Position numbers and translations under genes: made by a program. A stretch of DNA of 64,000 nucleotides, from the NCBI RefSeq assembly GCF_000327385.1, contig NW_008707797.1, positions 3,288,028-3,352,027 on the forward strand. Direction: 5' to 3'. Numbering within the stretch: the stretch's first letter is position 1; every line of letters starts with the position of its first letter. Below are positions 10,201 to 25,200 of the stretch, in pieces. Under the pieces are notes generated by a model, which had not been told where the DNA came from, did no database searches, and worked only from the letters and a program-made list of their open reading frames with translations. The stretch comes from Lottia gigantea. Taxonomy: Eukaryota; Mollusca; Gastropoda; Lottiidae.

Positions 10201-13200
10201 CAGTGAGAGTATCAATTAAGAACACATGGAGAGCTGTGAATGTATTTAGTATCGTAAAATTATTCTCAGCAGGTTTCAGTACATCACAGCATATTGGTAC
10301 AGATATAACACCTCTGAAGAGGCCGATATTCTCATAAAATGTGTGGAATGAAGTTTTACGTCCTTTTCTCTGCTGATGAAAATTTTTAAGCGACATAAGC
10401 TTTCCTTTAAAGGTACACAGCAACGTTATGAGAAGGAGAATACAAGTCTCTCTCGCAATTCATTCATTCATACACTATTTCGATTTGTGTTTTGAAGTGG
10501 AATACTGTCACCCTGTTTGTTTTATGAAGCCATCAGATAGTGACTTTGCGAAGTGGCAATTTTCTATAATCAAAGTACAGTTTTGCATGTAGTTTGTATG
10601 CAATACGTCATATTCATACTTACGTTTCTTGTCGTGTTCGGCTGCCACGTATCGTCTTTCTAAAAATATAACACAAAAATAAAATAACTTAATTTCTAAG
10701 TAATTCCTATATCTAAGATATTAATTTGCTAGTTAAATTTACACTTTCAATTCAATTAAAATTCTGATGAAGATCAAATTATCGTTTCCTGTCTTTTTGT
10801 GGCTACTCAACTCAATGTACGACTACAGAGAAAAAACGAAACGAAACAAGTCTTTTAATCAGATTACAACCGCTAGTATTTGCTATAACACGAGCTCCAA
10901 TTCCAATTGCTAATACGATACAAATTGACAACTCGAGTAGTACTTTTTAATTTTAGTCAACGGAGACATAAAAAATAAGCAATTTGAATTCTCAAAAAAT
11001 TTAATGATGTTGTTATAGGAACAATTAAGAACGAGTTTGAAGGAATAAAAATAAGAAGTTGTGAATCTAACTGGGTATATAATAACAGTAATTCTAGTGA
11101 AATAAAACCAGTTTAAAGATTAAGTTCAAGTTAAACCTGTTAATTAATATCAATTAACTGATAATTACTGTTATAGTATACTACAGTTAAAACATGGTTA
11201 ATACTCTTTTATTATTACAGTAAAGATTTTATTTCTAAATACCGAACACCTGTAGACAGTATTGAAGTATAATCGTGGTAGATGGTCTGATATTAAAGTT
11301 TGGTGGTTGAGCCTATAACGGCCAGACTTTCGTTAGTGGCATCAGAATTTTCCATCATTAAAGAGTATTTGAACCGTCGATTGTGACAAGCACACGCCAA
11401 TCCAATTCGACCGGGCTCTCCCAATATGGTTTGTGACTCTGAGGCTCTGAGTTTGAATTTTCAACTCACTGCTTTTGAGGCCGAAAGATGCTGTTGCGCA
11501 CACTTTTCATAAATGAAGATGAAACTTGTCCAGAAATAATGCGAAATGCAGTGTAAAAAGCCCCGTTGACTTTAGTTGGATAAACCCATGATAGACTCTA
11601 TCAGAATACCAACCTGTTTCCAGACAGGGGAAGTTGGTGGTACAGTTTTTCTTGGTTGGTGGTTTCAGCTTTTTAGCACAGAATGTGTCTCCTTCATGTC
11701 GACAAACCACATCTCTACTTTGTTGTCCCCAACCACACGTTACACTGCACTGAAATAGAAACATTGCGGAATGCATACACTACAGGTTTCAAATACATTT
11801 ATAATACATAATACAATTCATACACTACTTGGTTAAAATAATTGATAGCTGCGATCTGAATTTCAAATTCAGAATGGCACCATAAGATGAATCAATATGC
11901 ATCGCAGTTTACCAATTATTTGGTGTAGTTTGCAGGAGATTAAAGTGAGGTCAATCATACACTTTGTATGATGCTATGTGTTCGATGACGCAAAAATCTA
12001 GAAGGTGGGGGCAAATTCACTTAAAGTTCGTACCAATAAATTTTGAAAAGCAACCCTGAAATTGCCTACTTATAAAATAATTGCATGATATTATGAGAAT
12101 CTGCGCATTTCTGAGTTATATCATTTCCTCTTTTTATATAAATATGACGTGGTTGAAAAGTTATAAATTATATATTAACAGCTCTCGAAACGACTTCAAG
12201 GTGTGTAAAGTACGCCCTGACATGTTATCGGACACAAGGCAAATACTTGAAAACAAATCATATTTAACACAAGTTACAGAAGGCAAAACATAAGTAGTTT
12301 TTACTCGAGCAATTGGGCATTAATGTTATATATATTGAAGTTATATGTATTTGTAATAGTCTGAATCTAAATCTATTACCGTTTTTAGTTTCTCCCACAT
12401 ACCACAAATATATACATGAAGTAGTTTCCTGTAAATTTCGTTTCATATAAAAGACACTACGAAGATTGTATACCACTTTCGAACCACAAATCAAAGCTTT
12501 AGTATGTGATATGTCCCTTCTTGTCCATGTGGATTTTCGTCGATTCTGGTTTTTGATTGGTTTCTATCTCACTTATTCACTTTGCAACAAAATTAAAGAA
12601 TTGTATTTTTGATTCTGTTGGTAATTGAAGGCTACTGCAAACCTTAGAAGATTCAGCTACCACCAGTTCTAACCCCAAAACCCGATTGTCCATTGAATAC
12701 TTACCGGAGACCATTCTCCAGCGTACCATTTAGGACAGATAACATTGTTACAGGATTTCTGACTGGTTGGTTTTGGTGATTGACAGTTATTGTGTAGTAA
12801 TATTCGCTGTCTATTATCTAGTGTGGTATCCACACACACCACACTTCTAGTAGAAATACCACCACCACAAGATTTAGAACATTCCTGCCAGGGTCCGACA
12901 CGCCATCTGAAATACAGTGGATGATTAAATGGGAGCTTTATCGCTGAGCAAATAATTAAAAGCAACAAGGAAAACTGTCTACAATCCGGCCATGGTCAGA
13001 CACGTCATCTGAAATACCATCAAAAATTTGATTATAACTTAATAACATGAGAACTGTTTACTATCATGTGATGCCATTGAACAATGTTTAAGGACCAACT
13101 ATCATTCTTCAAATATCAAGTGAACTGGCTGAGATATCATCCCTACTTGCCTCCATTTGCACATTGCCTCTAATGGGCAATCGTGTAGCACAATGGTCTT

Positions 13201-16200
13201 AAGATTATTGCGATAATATGCGAGATGCATTTCCATGCCCCCACCCTCCCCTCACTCAAAACTGAAAAGGTATTCCTACGCAAATATGGTTCAGGCAGGT
13301 CCAGATTCCAAAAATCCAGATAGTGTAAAACTTACTTTGGAGAACATCGTTTGTGGAAACATTGTTTTTTCTGTGATGATGGTTTATGCTTGGAGGAACA
13401 TTTATGATTTTTGACCATTCTAGAATGAAGTTTATCACGACAGGAATAAATCTTCTCTTGATATCCTGAAAATAAACAGGAGACGTAAGAACTATAACGA
13501 TCGGACCATATGAACGATTACACAGTCCGATCAGATGAACCGAGTTGTAAGAACTGTTACAGTCCGATCAGATGAACCGAGATGTAAGAATCGTTACAGT
13601 CCGGGCTAGCTCAGTTTCGGGGCATGCCCTACACCCTATAAGTATTTTTTCATAAAACTGAAAGAATGTTAAGAATGTAGTTAAGTGCTAAATTCTCAAC
13701 AATTTACTGTACAGATAAGAATGATATCGGTATCTTCTTTGATTTTGGTGGTCTTACATTGAATTACCAACGAAAACATCCTGTTTTATCAAGTTTAGAT
13801 TTCTGACAAAAAGGGCACCTGTTTACAATGTTAAACAAATTTGAAGATTTGCCGGAGTTTGTTTGTAACTACTTACTTTAATGAAATGCGACTTGTCTTC
13901 TCGTACAAAGACGAATATCTTTAGAAGTGGATATTTTACAGTCAATTGTTGATAGGATTTGTACACAAGTAAGCAAACTTAATCACTTAACAGCACAAGT
14001 TGAAAGAAACCTTTATTGAAAGGCGATAGGGTGTGAAAAGCTAGAGTGTAGTGAAGTATTGGGTTCTGTAGGCGGATCGTATTTAAGAAGGCATAACCTC
14101 AAAGGTGGTCATTTCTGGTCATTATTAGCCTAGCATGTCCCGACTCCTTAATTTCTACTTTATCTAATGATAAGATCATATTAAAACTGAATATATTAGG
14201 ACTGATATCGATGTTTAACAATGGCTAAGATTAGATAGGATTTACATTGTTTTGGATGGGTGACCGTTAGGAAAATTTAAAACTTCTCCAAATAAGGTCG
14301 CATTAAATTAAGGGTTGTTTTGGTCGACCATAATGTCAGTTTGATACTATGAATAGACCCTAAAAATATATTTATAGCCAAGTGAGCTCCTTAATGAGAC
14401 ACTGGGCTAACTAGCTCAGTCCCAGGTTAGGTTGTTGGTTGATGATATGTGGCATATCTCGTTGCTGTGATAGTATCCAACCTATTACTAGATAAGGTGA
14501 CCACAACAAACAAGAGCAATTTATTATATCCCAATGCAGAAAATGGTAGTCAAATGGTGCCAGTGAAAGCTTGATTACCTTAGGGAAATAAGTAAATTAC
14601 AAGCAAATTGTAATCGTTCACAACTTCGGTGAATGGTTAGGCCTAGAATTCAACTAAGAATACAATTACATTTCCCGAAACTCCCCGTCTCTTGTTGATA
14701 TTTAGGATAGTGCATAAATAAGTCTTAGTATTGTACGCTGGTATATAATATCGGTCGTCCAATTCAGATCGGACGCCGGAAATCAGCAGGGAGATCTACT
14801 TAGACCATTATTATTCAAACAACTAACTGATAAACTCGAGACTAAGGTTTTCTAAATGGTTACACGGTCTATGTTCTCTTTTCATTGAAATCTATCAAGA
14901 ATATATTGTGTTTGTTATTGGTGTCAAGTGATATCTTAAGATTAAGAGAGAACAATGCTGAAGATCAATTTTTAACTGATTGTCCATTTTGATTAAACGA
15001 TAGCATTGGAAATTGAAAATGTAACAAAAGTTTGAGAAATTTTGTGAGATATAATGAAGATATTTGATATTCAGAAGAAAAGAATACCAGTGTCAATATG
15101 AATATAATAGATTTTCTAAATATTATTCATAACAATGCTATTATGTTTTTGATTTTGAAAAATATCTTACATAGGTCTACACCTGTTTATGCTTACAATT
15201 TGAAATTTTGTTAAAGGACACTTTTGAAAATATTAATAATCTTGGTTCAAAGATATCGATTTATGGTTTTTGGCTGGTGTTAATGTGCTTTCACAATTTA
15301 ATATCTGTGCACAGTGCACAGGCGGCGGCGCTCACTAACCCACCTCCCTCTGAACTAGTCTTTCGCATTTGATTTTTGATTTTTGGTTAACGTTTGGGAC
15401 TTATGTATTGATTTAACTTGACTATTTTAGAAGTCGCATTATCATTTAAATAAACAATGTGAACGATGTTTTTGTTTGAATAATACTTGCATATATTGAC
15501 CTTAAACCGCGACTTTTGACCGAGAAAGCTGTGGATATTGACTCTGATCATATATAACGAATTGACAGTTGACTATTATAACAGGTATATTGTAGTTTTG
15601 ACATGTCAATCATTGACTTGGTGGAATATATTATCATATTAACGCCAAATATCACATATATACTTATATCTATTCTTTAATATTGATACAGTGATCGTCC
15701 GAAATAGTCTTCCCGTATCGTGCTGGGTTATAGTCAAACCGATTTGAATTAACATACATGCAGGAAAGCGAGTGTATATGAAAAGAATGGAGTTTTACGT
15801 CCCAAGGAAAGCGTGGGTCCAGTGAAATAAAATATATGAAGGACAAAGTCGGTACCTTGTGGGTCAAAATTCTATTTTTTAAACTGGGACCGATTTAAAT
15901 ATTTGAATTCCTTTCGACTTAAAACGTTTGTGTAGAGACATTTTGATTCTATACCTCTAGACTATAATGGTGGTATGGTCAAGAGAATATGTCGGATTAA
16001 CAGTAACGATATCAAGAAAGAATTCACTGGTGTATCAGTCTACAGGCACCATTTTAACTAGTTCATCGTATATCATTTCATCCATCACATCATGTCAACG
16101 GCATACAAGGGTGGTAAAGGCCATCCGATATGTTAAAGTTGACTGATATTGACACAATTATTTCAAATTGCCACAACACGGGTTAGGTGAAGTTTGGCCT

Positions 16201-19200
16201 CCCATGGTTTATTATTTCATTTGCCGGGTTCATTTCATCAAAATATACATAACAAATGAGTTAGATAATGATTATTTATACGACCTCTAATGAAAATATG
16301 GGAAATTTAAAGTGACATATGGTCTGTAGTTTCTGTAATGGTGGGTTCCGAATCTCGATTGGCGTGTGAAAGTCCGATGACCTTAAATAAGTCATCTTCA
16401 TTCATAATTCCAAACGACCCAGTTGTAAATGGGGACGGATAATCTGGGAAATATCCATGCCAAGCGGTTTGTCCAAGGACTAGCTGGCAGAAAGGATTCT
16501 TACTTAACCCTACCCTAACCCTGATCAGAATAGTTTGTTTCCCGAATGCTATCAATATCTTTGATTCCTAATTTTGCACCTAATCCAATTCCCTAACCAT
16601 GAAATACATTATGTGTCGATTCATAATTTAAATTTAAATCTGTTTTCCCAACCGACATTTCTCTAACTTTCTCTGGACATTTGTTTCAATCACGATTAGT
16701 TCGAAACATTTATAAGGAGATAAAATTGACTATAACAAGATGTTAGTATTAGATTTGGATTATTTTGATATGATTTGATAGAAAAATAATGTAATAATTG
16801 AGTTACCTACTCCACAGGTGGCCGAACATTGAGATACGCCCGTTTCCACCCACTGGTACCGGCCTGATAGACCTAACTTCAGACACGAGTTATCTCCGCC
16901 GCAGACACCACAGGAATCTACCTTTAACTTGGAACCAAGTTTATGATCACAACCCACATCCTGCCAATAGACAAAATATACACTTCAAAACGTGAAATAG
17001 TTAGTTTTTATAGGAAACTTACAGTGTTTTTATTGATAATTAATAGCTAGAAGGTGTCTTAGTTCATTTTTTACATTGCCAAATCTGTGGACCAGATCTT
17101 TTTATATCTGGTTGATAACCAAACATCAAACAAAGCTCAATAGTAAAATAGGAAGCACAAATGTCGACAGTTCCTTTCTATCACAGATTTACAGTTTTCA
17201 TAGTCTTCAGAAATCAAAAGGACATGTTAGTGATTTCAAAGAAAGCCAGAGTCTAAAATAAGAACTGAGTGAATCACGATTGTACACTAAATGCGAATAT
17301 ATCACATAATGTGGTATATCAAAGAATAAAAACGAACTTCATAACTTTTGAAACAGGTGATCCGGAAGTGCAAAGATAGCATTAAACGTGATTTAAAGGG
17401 ATTTTTGATTTATTATGGAAACTAAACAATGAAGTTAAACAGTTATATATCAAAGTCATTTCAGGAGTATGACAAGCCAAAGAGGAAATATTTGCAGGAC
17501 ATGAAATCACTGTCACTATATTCTTACCAGAAACCTATTTTTTCCATGTTTGAAAAAAAAATCATATGTCACGTAATCTTTATCATCAGGAATAAATAAA
17601 CCCCACACAAAAAAATTATGCTAAAAAAAGGAGATCTACAATCCAGTCCCATTGTACAATAAACAATCGTGTAATAAATCCAGAGGTAACGTGAACTGAT
17701 CCTATTCAGTGCAGCAGTGCCAAAAATATGAATTTTCCGTGATTTATAATTGTTATACTCATCTGACCATTGATGGTTCAACCATACTCCCTTATTGGTC
17801 GACGACCATCATGATGCTTGAGGTATAACACTTACCCAACATTTACCATTGATACACATATCTAAAGTATCTCCCCTACATCTTGTACCATCCAGAACTT
17901 TGGGTGATAACTTAGCCACTGTTCTGGTACCTTTAGCTATGCAGTATAATATACAAGAATTCTTCCTATCTATGTACGGCAACCATCTGAAATACCTTCC
18001 ACCATAGGTAGCATCATTATAGGCAGCACATTGCTGCTTCCGAAAATCTTGAGAGTCTGGGTCACACGGCTGAAAAAAAAGAGCTAGCTGATTTTCTTCG
18101 GATATGGTTACATCTAGTGCAAAACTATTCTTTTGAATATTGGTAATTGTACAAATTCAAATTTTATGAGAGATTACGCCACACTGCATGCAGTTCATGA
18201 TAAACAACTGTTCTAAAAATGAATTCTTGATAACGGTGTCCTGCAGGGCGCATTTCTTAGTCCTTCACTATTCTATTATTGTGTAAATGACAGATACAAA
18301 TTATATGAGATACAGGCCATTTCAGGTTATACACTGACTCTAAAACGAATTTAATAACGGAGTACTGCAGGGCGGTTTTCTTAGCCCTTCATTGTTCTAG
18401 AATTGAGTAAATGATCGAGGCATTCATACCTTATTGTTACAGGTCGCATATTGGATATTCTCTCCTTTACAACCCCCATGAGACTTATAACTTCTCATAC
18501 ATTTTCTTAGTTGGTAGGTGGCACCACCGTCACATGTCCTGGAGCAAGCACTCCAACTCGTCCAGTTTGACCAGTGATCGGCTTGAGATGACCAGAATAC
18601 CTGAAAAGACAAGAATGAATTCTTCGTAAAAACATAATATCGAGAGACTATGAAGCCAACAAAAATCAAATTTATGATATGTAAATTTGTGAAATATATG
18701 ACAATTCTCAAGGGGTACACGAGAATCCCAAATAACGTTATGTTGTTTGACAGAAAAGAAGAGAGAGTTGACCAACATGTGAGTGGCAAAAGTTATGCCA
18801 AGCAGTGGTCGTTATCTGACTTGCAAGCGACACTCCAGACAACAATAAGGTCCTGCATGGGGATCATTGACAATCCTCACAACAAAGTCGCACTGTAATG
18901 GAGCTAAGCGGCGTAAGGGATCCCAGAATGTCGGGTTCACAACTACATGTCGCACAAGTTCTTTTATGCATTGAGTAGGAAATGTTCTTCACCGAGGTTA
19001 AAGTTCAGAATAATTCAGACACCAACAAACATCACTTCCATTCACAGAGTGGAGGTAACAGAGTGCTGTTTGAAGAAATTTATGTGTGAGCAGAATTTAT
19101 TGTGATAACAGTAGACGGGTCACAATTTGAAACTGGGCGTTATTGAAGATAAACCACGATAAAACCACATATAATGTTAGAGTTATGACATTACACATTA

Positions 19201-22200
19201 TTATTCTATTATACAATATCTGATTCGTGTCTTAATGTATTGTATAATTTATAAGGAGCTGTCGAGACGATGACGTGAGGTGTATGTGAAAACGGTGGAA
19301 TTAAGGGTCTGGCCTTTTATCAACTGAGTTATCATTCTATTACATTTCACACACCCTAACCACAATAGACTTTATTGTAACAAAATAATGTTTTATTAAC
19401 AATCTTGATGATAAACTCTAGGAGAAAGGACACAAGGTCTGCAATCCTAGTGCAACATGACTTGCTTTTGGGATTTACAATGGTTTGACCAAAGACCTTA
19501 CTATCTCAATGTGTCGCTGGTGATAATGTTAATCATAAAATGTTAGCTCCTAACATTTATCATACAGAGATTCATAAAGGGTTCTCTGTCAGGGTAAATG
19601 ATTGCTTCGATAGTGGTGTTTAAAGTGCTACTGGAAAGACCAGAGCCACAGGAATTGGAAATCATGCAAATTCTTCCTGCTCATACTGTGGCCAGTAGCC
19701 TCCCCCCCCCCCCTGTTTTTGTGGAAACGCCATTGTCAAGTGTTCGGAATGTAACACTTTTGAAATTATTTGAGTTATTCGGTCATCCAGCCCCAGGTAT
19801 GAAAGTTACACCATTGTTTGTGTATTGATATAATATCACTATACTGACACCAGACTAGAAACTGTAGACTAGAGTAACCAGATGACCATTCTTGCTCGAT
19901 ATCCGATAGCTGTTTCTAATATTGAATTACTTATTATCAACAAGGACCCTTTCTGTTACAAAATAACAATATCGTCTTATGAAAAGAGCATTATATAGGT
20001 TCCATTTCATATAAATTTGCACGCTCGGTGTCAATATATTATCTAAGGTGCTTCTGATATTTTGTTCAACTAGAAAAATTCAGAACGGTAAAGCGGGTAA
20101 GCTCCATGACACCCGTGAGATATTAGCTCATCGTACAAAATAACAATGTCTTCTCGTGAAAGGAACATTATGTCGGTTCCATTTCATATACATTACTAAA
20201 TTCAGCTTTAGGTTATACTTCATCAATTTAATCCAAACATTTTCAAGATTGGTGTCAAAATATAACCGAAGGTGCTTTCTGAAATTTAGTTCAACTGGAA
20301 GAATTAAGAGCAGTAAAGATCTTGGTCAATGTGTTAGCTCCTGGACAAAGGTGTCATTTTAGCCCCTCTTTATTAGTCATATTCGGTTATTAACACCGCT
20401 GGGAACCCAATAAGGTAGTGATATAAGGGGGAAATGTGAAACGCCAGCTCTGTGTTGTGATACTGATGTAAACGAAACAATAACATGTGTAACAAAAGGC
20501 TCTCCTTGTGTCAGTATTTGACTATTGTCCGGGGGTTGTGTTGGGTAAACATGTCCCGTCTCACCAGGTAAATACCCTAATTCATTGCTCTAATATATTG
20601 TTTAGGAATCCTTAAACTAACCAATTACCGTCAACATTACTTAAATATATATCAGTACCTTCTTAATTATTTCCATATCTCTGGGACGTATGTCTCGATG
20701 AATTTCATTGGGCAAGGACTAAACCCTCGACCAATCTAAATCTCATTCAGTATGTATATCCTCGTACAGTATGTATATCCTCCTAAATCCCCGAAATGCT
20801 AAGATGACTATGCATTTGTATAGAAGCTATAAGTGGAATATATCATACCAAAGAAGAGAAATATCAACAGATAAAAACCAGATAAAAACTGATAATTGCC
20901 AGTGAATGCCAATATATATAGCCTAAAGCCGCAATTATTCCAGTACTGATAGCATCTACAACACAATATGCCTTGTCATTCACTTGTCGTTTAATTCATG
21001 CCTCAATACACAGACAATACTTCAAAACTTTTAAAATTCTATGGCAATTTTATGAAAGATTGGATCTGAAAAATCATTTAAACAGAGAGTTTGCAGTAAT
21101 TTTTTACTCTTTCAACTGTACCTTTTTTTCATGAAATATTCACTTGTCGTTTGATTCACACCTCAATACACAGACAAAACGTCAAAACTTTTAAAATTCT
21201 TTGGTAATTTTATGAAAGATTAAATCTAAAGATTTCTACAATTAGAGAGTAATTTACCGTAATTTTCTACGTTTTTCAAAGGCTTTTTAACCATTTCAAT
21301 CTGTAAAGAATTAAACATTGAAGTTTTGTATTTGCACTCTTTGTATTTCATGCTTTGTATTATTGTAGTGTATGCTGAATAGAAATAAAGGTATTTAGTG
21401 TCGTATTGCAATGCATGCCATGGAGTTAGCCATGTACTGAAGGTACTTATTTATCACTAGTGTGTACGTTCGCCCTTCCAGGACACCTTATGCCAATCTG
21501 CAACTGGGTTTGACAACTCGGCATTCCTTTCAGAGAGTCCACATACCTACATTGAATTTTTGGTAAACTTTTTTGAATATCATATGATATAACAAAGTCA
21601 TTATTCTCCTTTCTCTTTGTTTTAAAAATACAATTCTAAGCAAACGATCTCAGTATTTCAAATAATGTTAGTACTTCCGGTAAATTGGTACCCCATTGAC
21701 TTCACTTCCGGTTTATTTCAGTTTGAAAACAAGTTATTTGTTTGTTGTTATGTTTGAACAAAATGTCAGAAAATGAATCAAATATTTGAGAAGAAAAAGA
21801 TTTCGAACAATTGAGAAAATTAAATTCCAGAGAAAATCCCCTCCTAAGCTGTAATTATCTCCATATGTTGTCAGTGTTATTGTTGAAGACCTCATAGTGC
21901 ACCGGGTTACACAAACCTCGCACTACGGTGTCGAACCTAGGTCGCCCTGGGGTCCTTTTTTACCATGTTTTAACCTTTGAAAACTACCGCGAGTCTAGAC
22001 AAACAGCGAATTACCCGGTACAAAACACACTAAATATACTTTAATCTTTTTTTTCTGTCGCCCAAAACACAAAATCTTATAACAGTTTGAATAGTAAACT
22101 AATTATAAGAAGTTGTGATGTTGGATATTTGAATGGGGACGACAGACCACAGCTATACAATATTTTTAATGAATGAAATCCGATTTAAACCTCGGTTCAT

Positions 22201-25200
22201 TGTAGGTTACTTTATTGTGAAGTTACATCCGTTAAATTTTTTACTGTAGAAACTGTCTGTAATATGTGAGTTTATTTAATAAAATAGCTTTACACCAAAA
22301 CGAATCTTATTTTCTTAGAAAGGATAACTTCATCACATCATAAAACCCCAAATTACATGAAAATTTACAAACTGTCTGATATATGCAAGTGTATCTTATA
22401 CAAATAGTTTTCTTACAAAGGATTGCCGTGACTGGTGGAGCTCATCAAGTCACAAAACCCATAATTTCATGAATAATGGTAAATTTAGATTGGTTGACGT
22501 CATATTCCCATTCTGAATGTTCAGATCAATGCATTATTATCGTTAATCTCAAGAACGATCAAGGTATCAATCTCTATAAAAAATATGTAGGTATTTACAT
22601 TATAAAATCTAATATGAAACAGTGGCTCAAATGAGTATGGGCCAATGGACTTTAGTGGGTTGGGGTGGTGGTTGGGCCTGTTCCCCGTAAAATGTTTTTG
22701 TTAACCTATGCTCCCCTAGATTCTGAAACCCTTCTTTTCAGTCTGTAGTTAATGCTAATGGTGCCCCTTAGGGATTTGGGCCCGTGGACTTAGTTAAACC
22801 AGTCCCGATGGTAGTTCAGCCAGTCCCTATGGTAGTTTAACCAGGCCCAATGGTAGTTCAGCCAGTCCCTATGGTAGTTTAACCAGGCCCAATGGTAGTC
22901 CAGCCAGTCCCTATGGTAGTTTAACCAGGCCCAATGGTAGTCCAGCCAGTCCCTATAGTAGTTTAACCAGGCCCAATGGTAGTCCAGCCAGTCCCTATGG
23001 TAGTTTAACCAGGCCCAATGGTAGTTCAGTCAGTCCCTATGGTAGTTTAACCAGGCCCAATGGTAGTTCAGCCAGTCCCTATGGTAGTTTAACCAGGCCC
23101 AATGGTAGTCCAGCCAGTTCCTATGGTAGTTTAACCAGACCCAATTGTAGTTCAGCCAGTCCCTATGGTAGTTTAACCAAGCCCAATGGTAGTCCAGCCA
23201 GTCCCTATGGTAGTTTAACCAGGCCCAATGGTAGTCCAGCCAGTCCCTATGGTAGTTTAACCAGGCCCAATGGTAGTTCAGCCAGTCCCTATGGTAGTTT
23301 AACCAGGCCCAATGGTAGTCCAGCCACTGATATGAAAGAAATTGTATAAATAATTGAAATAATATGAGAGTCTATATCATAAGATATCATTACCCTATAA
23401 TAATAATTATAATATATGATAATATATAATAACAATCGTATTGTCCCCTTCAATCTTCTGCTAACCGTTACCCCGTATCATTTACTCTCAAAATACCCTG
23501 AAAGCTGATACACCATAGTATCTAGTAGAGGTGTAATACTCATCACCTAGCTCTATAACCATGAAATTAGGTGATAATGTATATAATTTAACATCTAATT
23601 TATACAATTATTAATTTCATTGCAATTTGAGATGATGATGCGATTTGGTTAAACCTTAACGGTTGACGTTGCCGACGCCCTTACCAAGTCTCATACTTTA
23701 CTGCAGCAGCCACCTTTCTTATATCACAGAGGGTTTTTTTAATCCACCGATTTGATTGGATTGTATGTTAACAAATACAACCAATCATAGCCTCGATTAC
23801 ACGCACAATCGAGTAGGACTGTATTCGCTAGAATACTACCATGATACAAAACAGTGTCAAGGAATAAGAAGAAGGTACAAGAAGTTTGTAAAAGAACAGA
23901 CCATTAGAGTCGTAGTTACGTATAAGGGTGAGGCAAAAAATTGTCAAGAAATATTTCAAGTTTTAGTTGAAGTATTTGATGATGTAGATGAAGAGCTAGA
24001 GATAGTGGGAGTAGTACAATACGTACAGACAAAGTGGAATATGTAATCAACTCACAGTGCAATATGTAATCAAGCTGGTCATTGACTGAAACACCTGGTA
24101 AAGAGCGAGGCAGATCTGGTTACCCAGTCTATGTAATTACAGTGGTTCTTTTATTACAATTATCACTCCTCCTTGTCCTTTCAACTAGCATCGCCATCAT
24201 TAAATACACTTTCTGTCCTTAAAACGAACATCGCCATCAAACTTTAAAGGAATACTACCACTTAGAATGAACATAAAGTTTAGATTTTCGAACTTGGTCT
24301 TTGTTCATCAGTGGACTTACCTGGTATCATAACTAAAAAAAAAGAATACCTCTATTATCCATACAACTAAGTAATTATCCAGAAAACTACCAGTAATTTT
24401 TGAAAGTTCAATAATTACTAGGTATATTGGATTGATCATCATATACAGACATTCTGTTTTTATATAGTACAGTAATGACATCAGGTAAGTATCGTGATGA
24501 ATGGGACAAATTTGACAATTTGAATTTTAAGTCCATTCTAAGAGGTAGTGTTCCTTTAAATACACATTGGTGGTATATTGCACATATACATCTATACATC
24601 AGTATCAAGCAGTAACGAATAAATAGAACAACTTTCACTGCCCAACAGGTGCGTGTTGACATTCAACTTCAAATTCCTCTCAATTTTTAAAATGCATTTT
24701 AACACCTTAATGCTAAAACTTGTGGGATTTTAAAGTGTGCACCAGTGATGTAAGATCGTGGTTTTTGCGAGTATTTAGATCTCTGTTGAACCCAGCTATT
24801 TACTGATAGATTTAGTGTAATTTTTTAATGTGTTGACTTTTCGATATATTGTTAATACTATAAGTTACACGTATACACTAGTTCACTACTGAAACAATAT
24901 AACAATCGAGCAACTATATGATACATATGCACATTCGAACACGATCAAAACATAAACACTGACAATCTTTTGTTTTGGGGTAAAATGGTAGCGGTTTATA
25001 AATCAAACATAACATAACTATCGATTGAAATTATTATTCAGCGGATTATGAAAGAATTATTAGCTGATTAGAACAACTTGCAGCTTAAAGCCACTGTACA
25101 GCGTTAAAAATGGGTTTCCATATTTGTTAGTGTCAAATTAAGCAAACTATTTGATTAATTGGTGTTTCACATGAATTATCATGTATTCTTAATCATATCA

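Noticed and set aside
16495-16520. Telomere-like TTAACCCTACCCTAACCCT
   Set aside because: Only three imperfect units in an intron; too short for an interstitial telomere claim.
23756-24046. 96-codon frame with an acidic C-terminus
   Set aside because: Its start is not an ATG and lies inside a foldback-repeat arm. No splice context or family resemblance.
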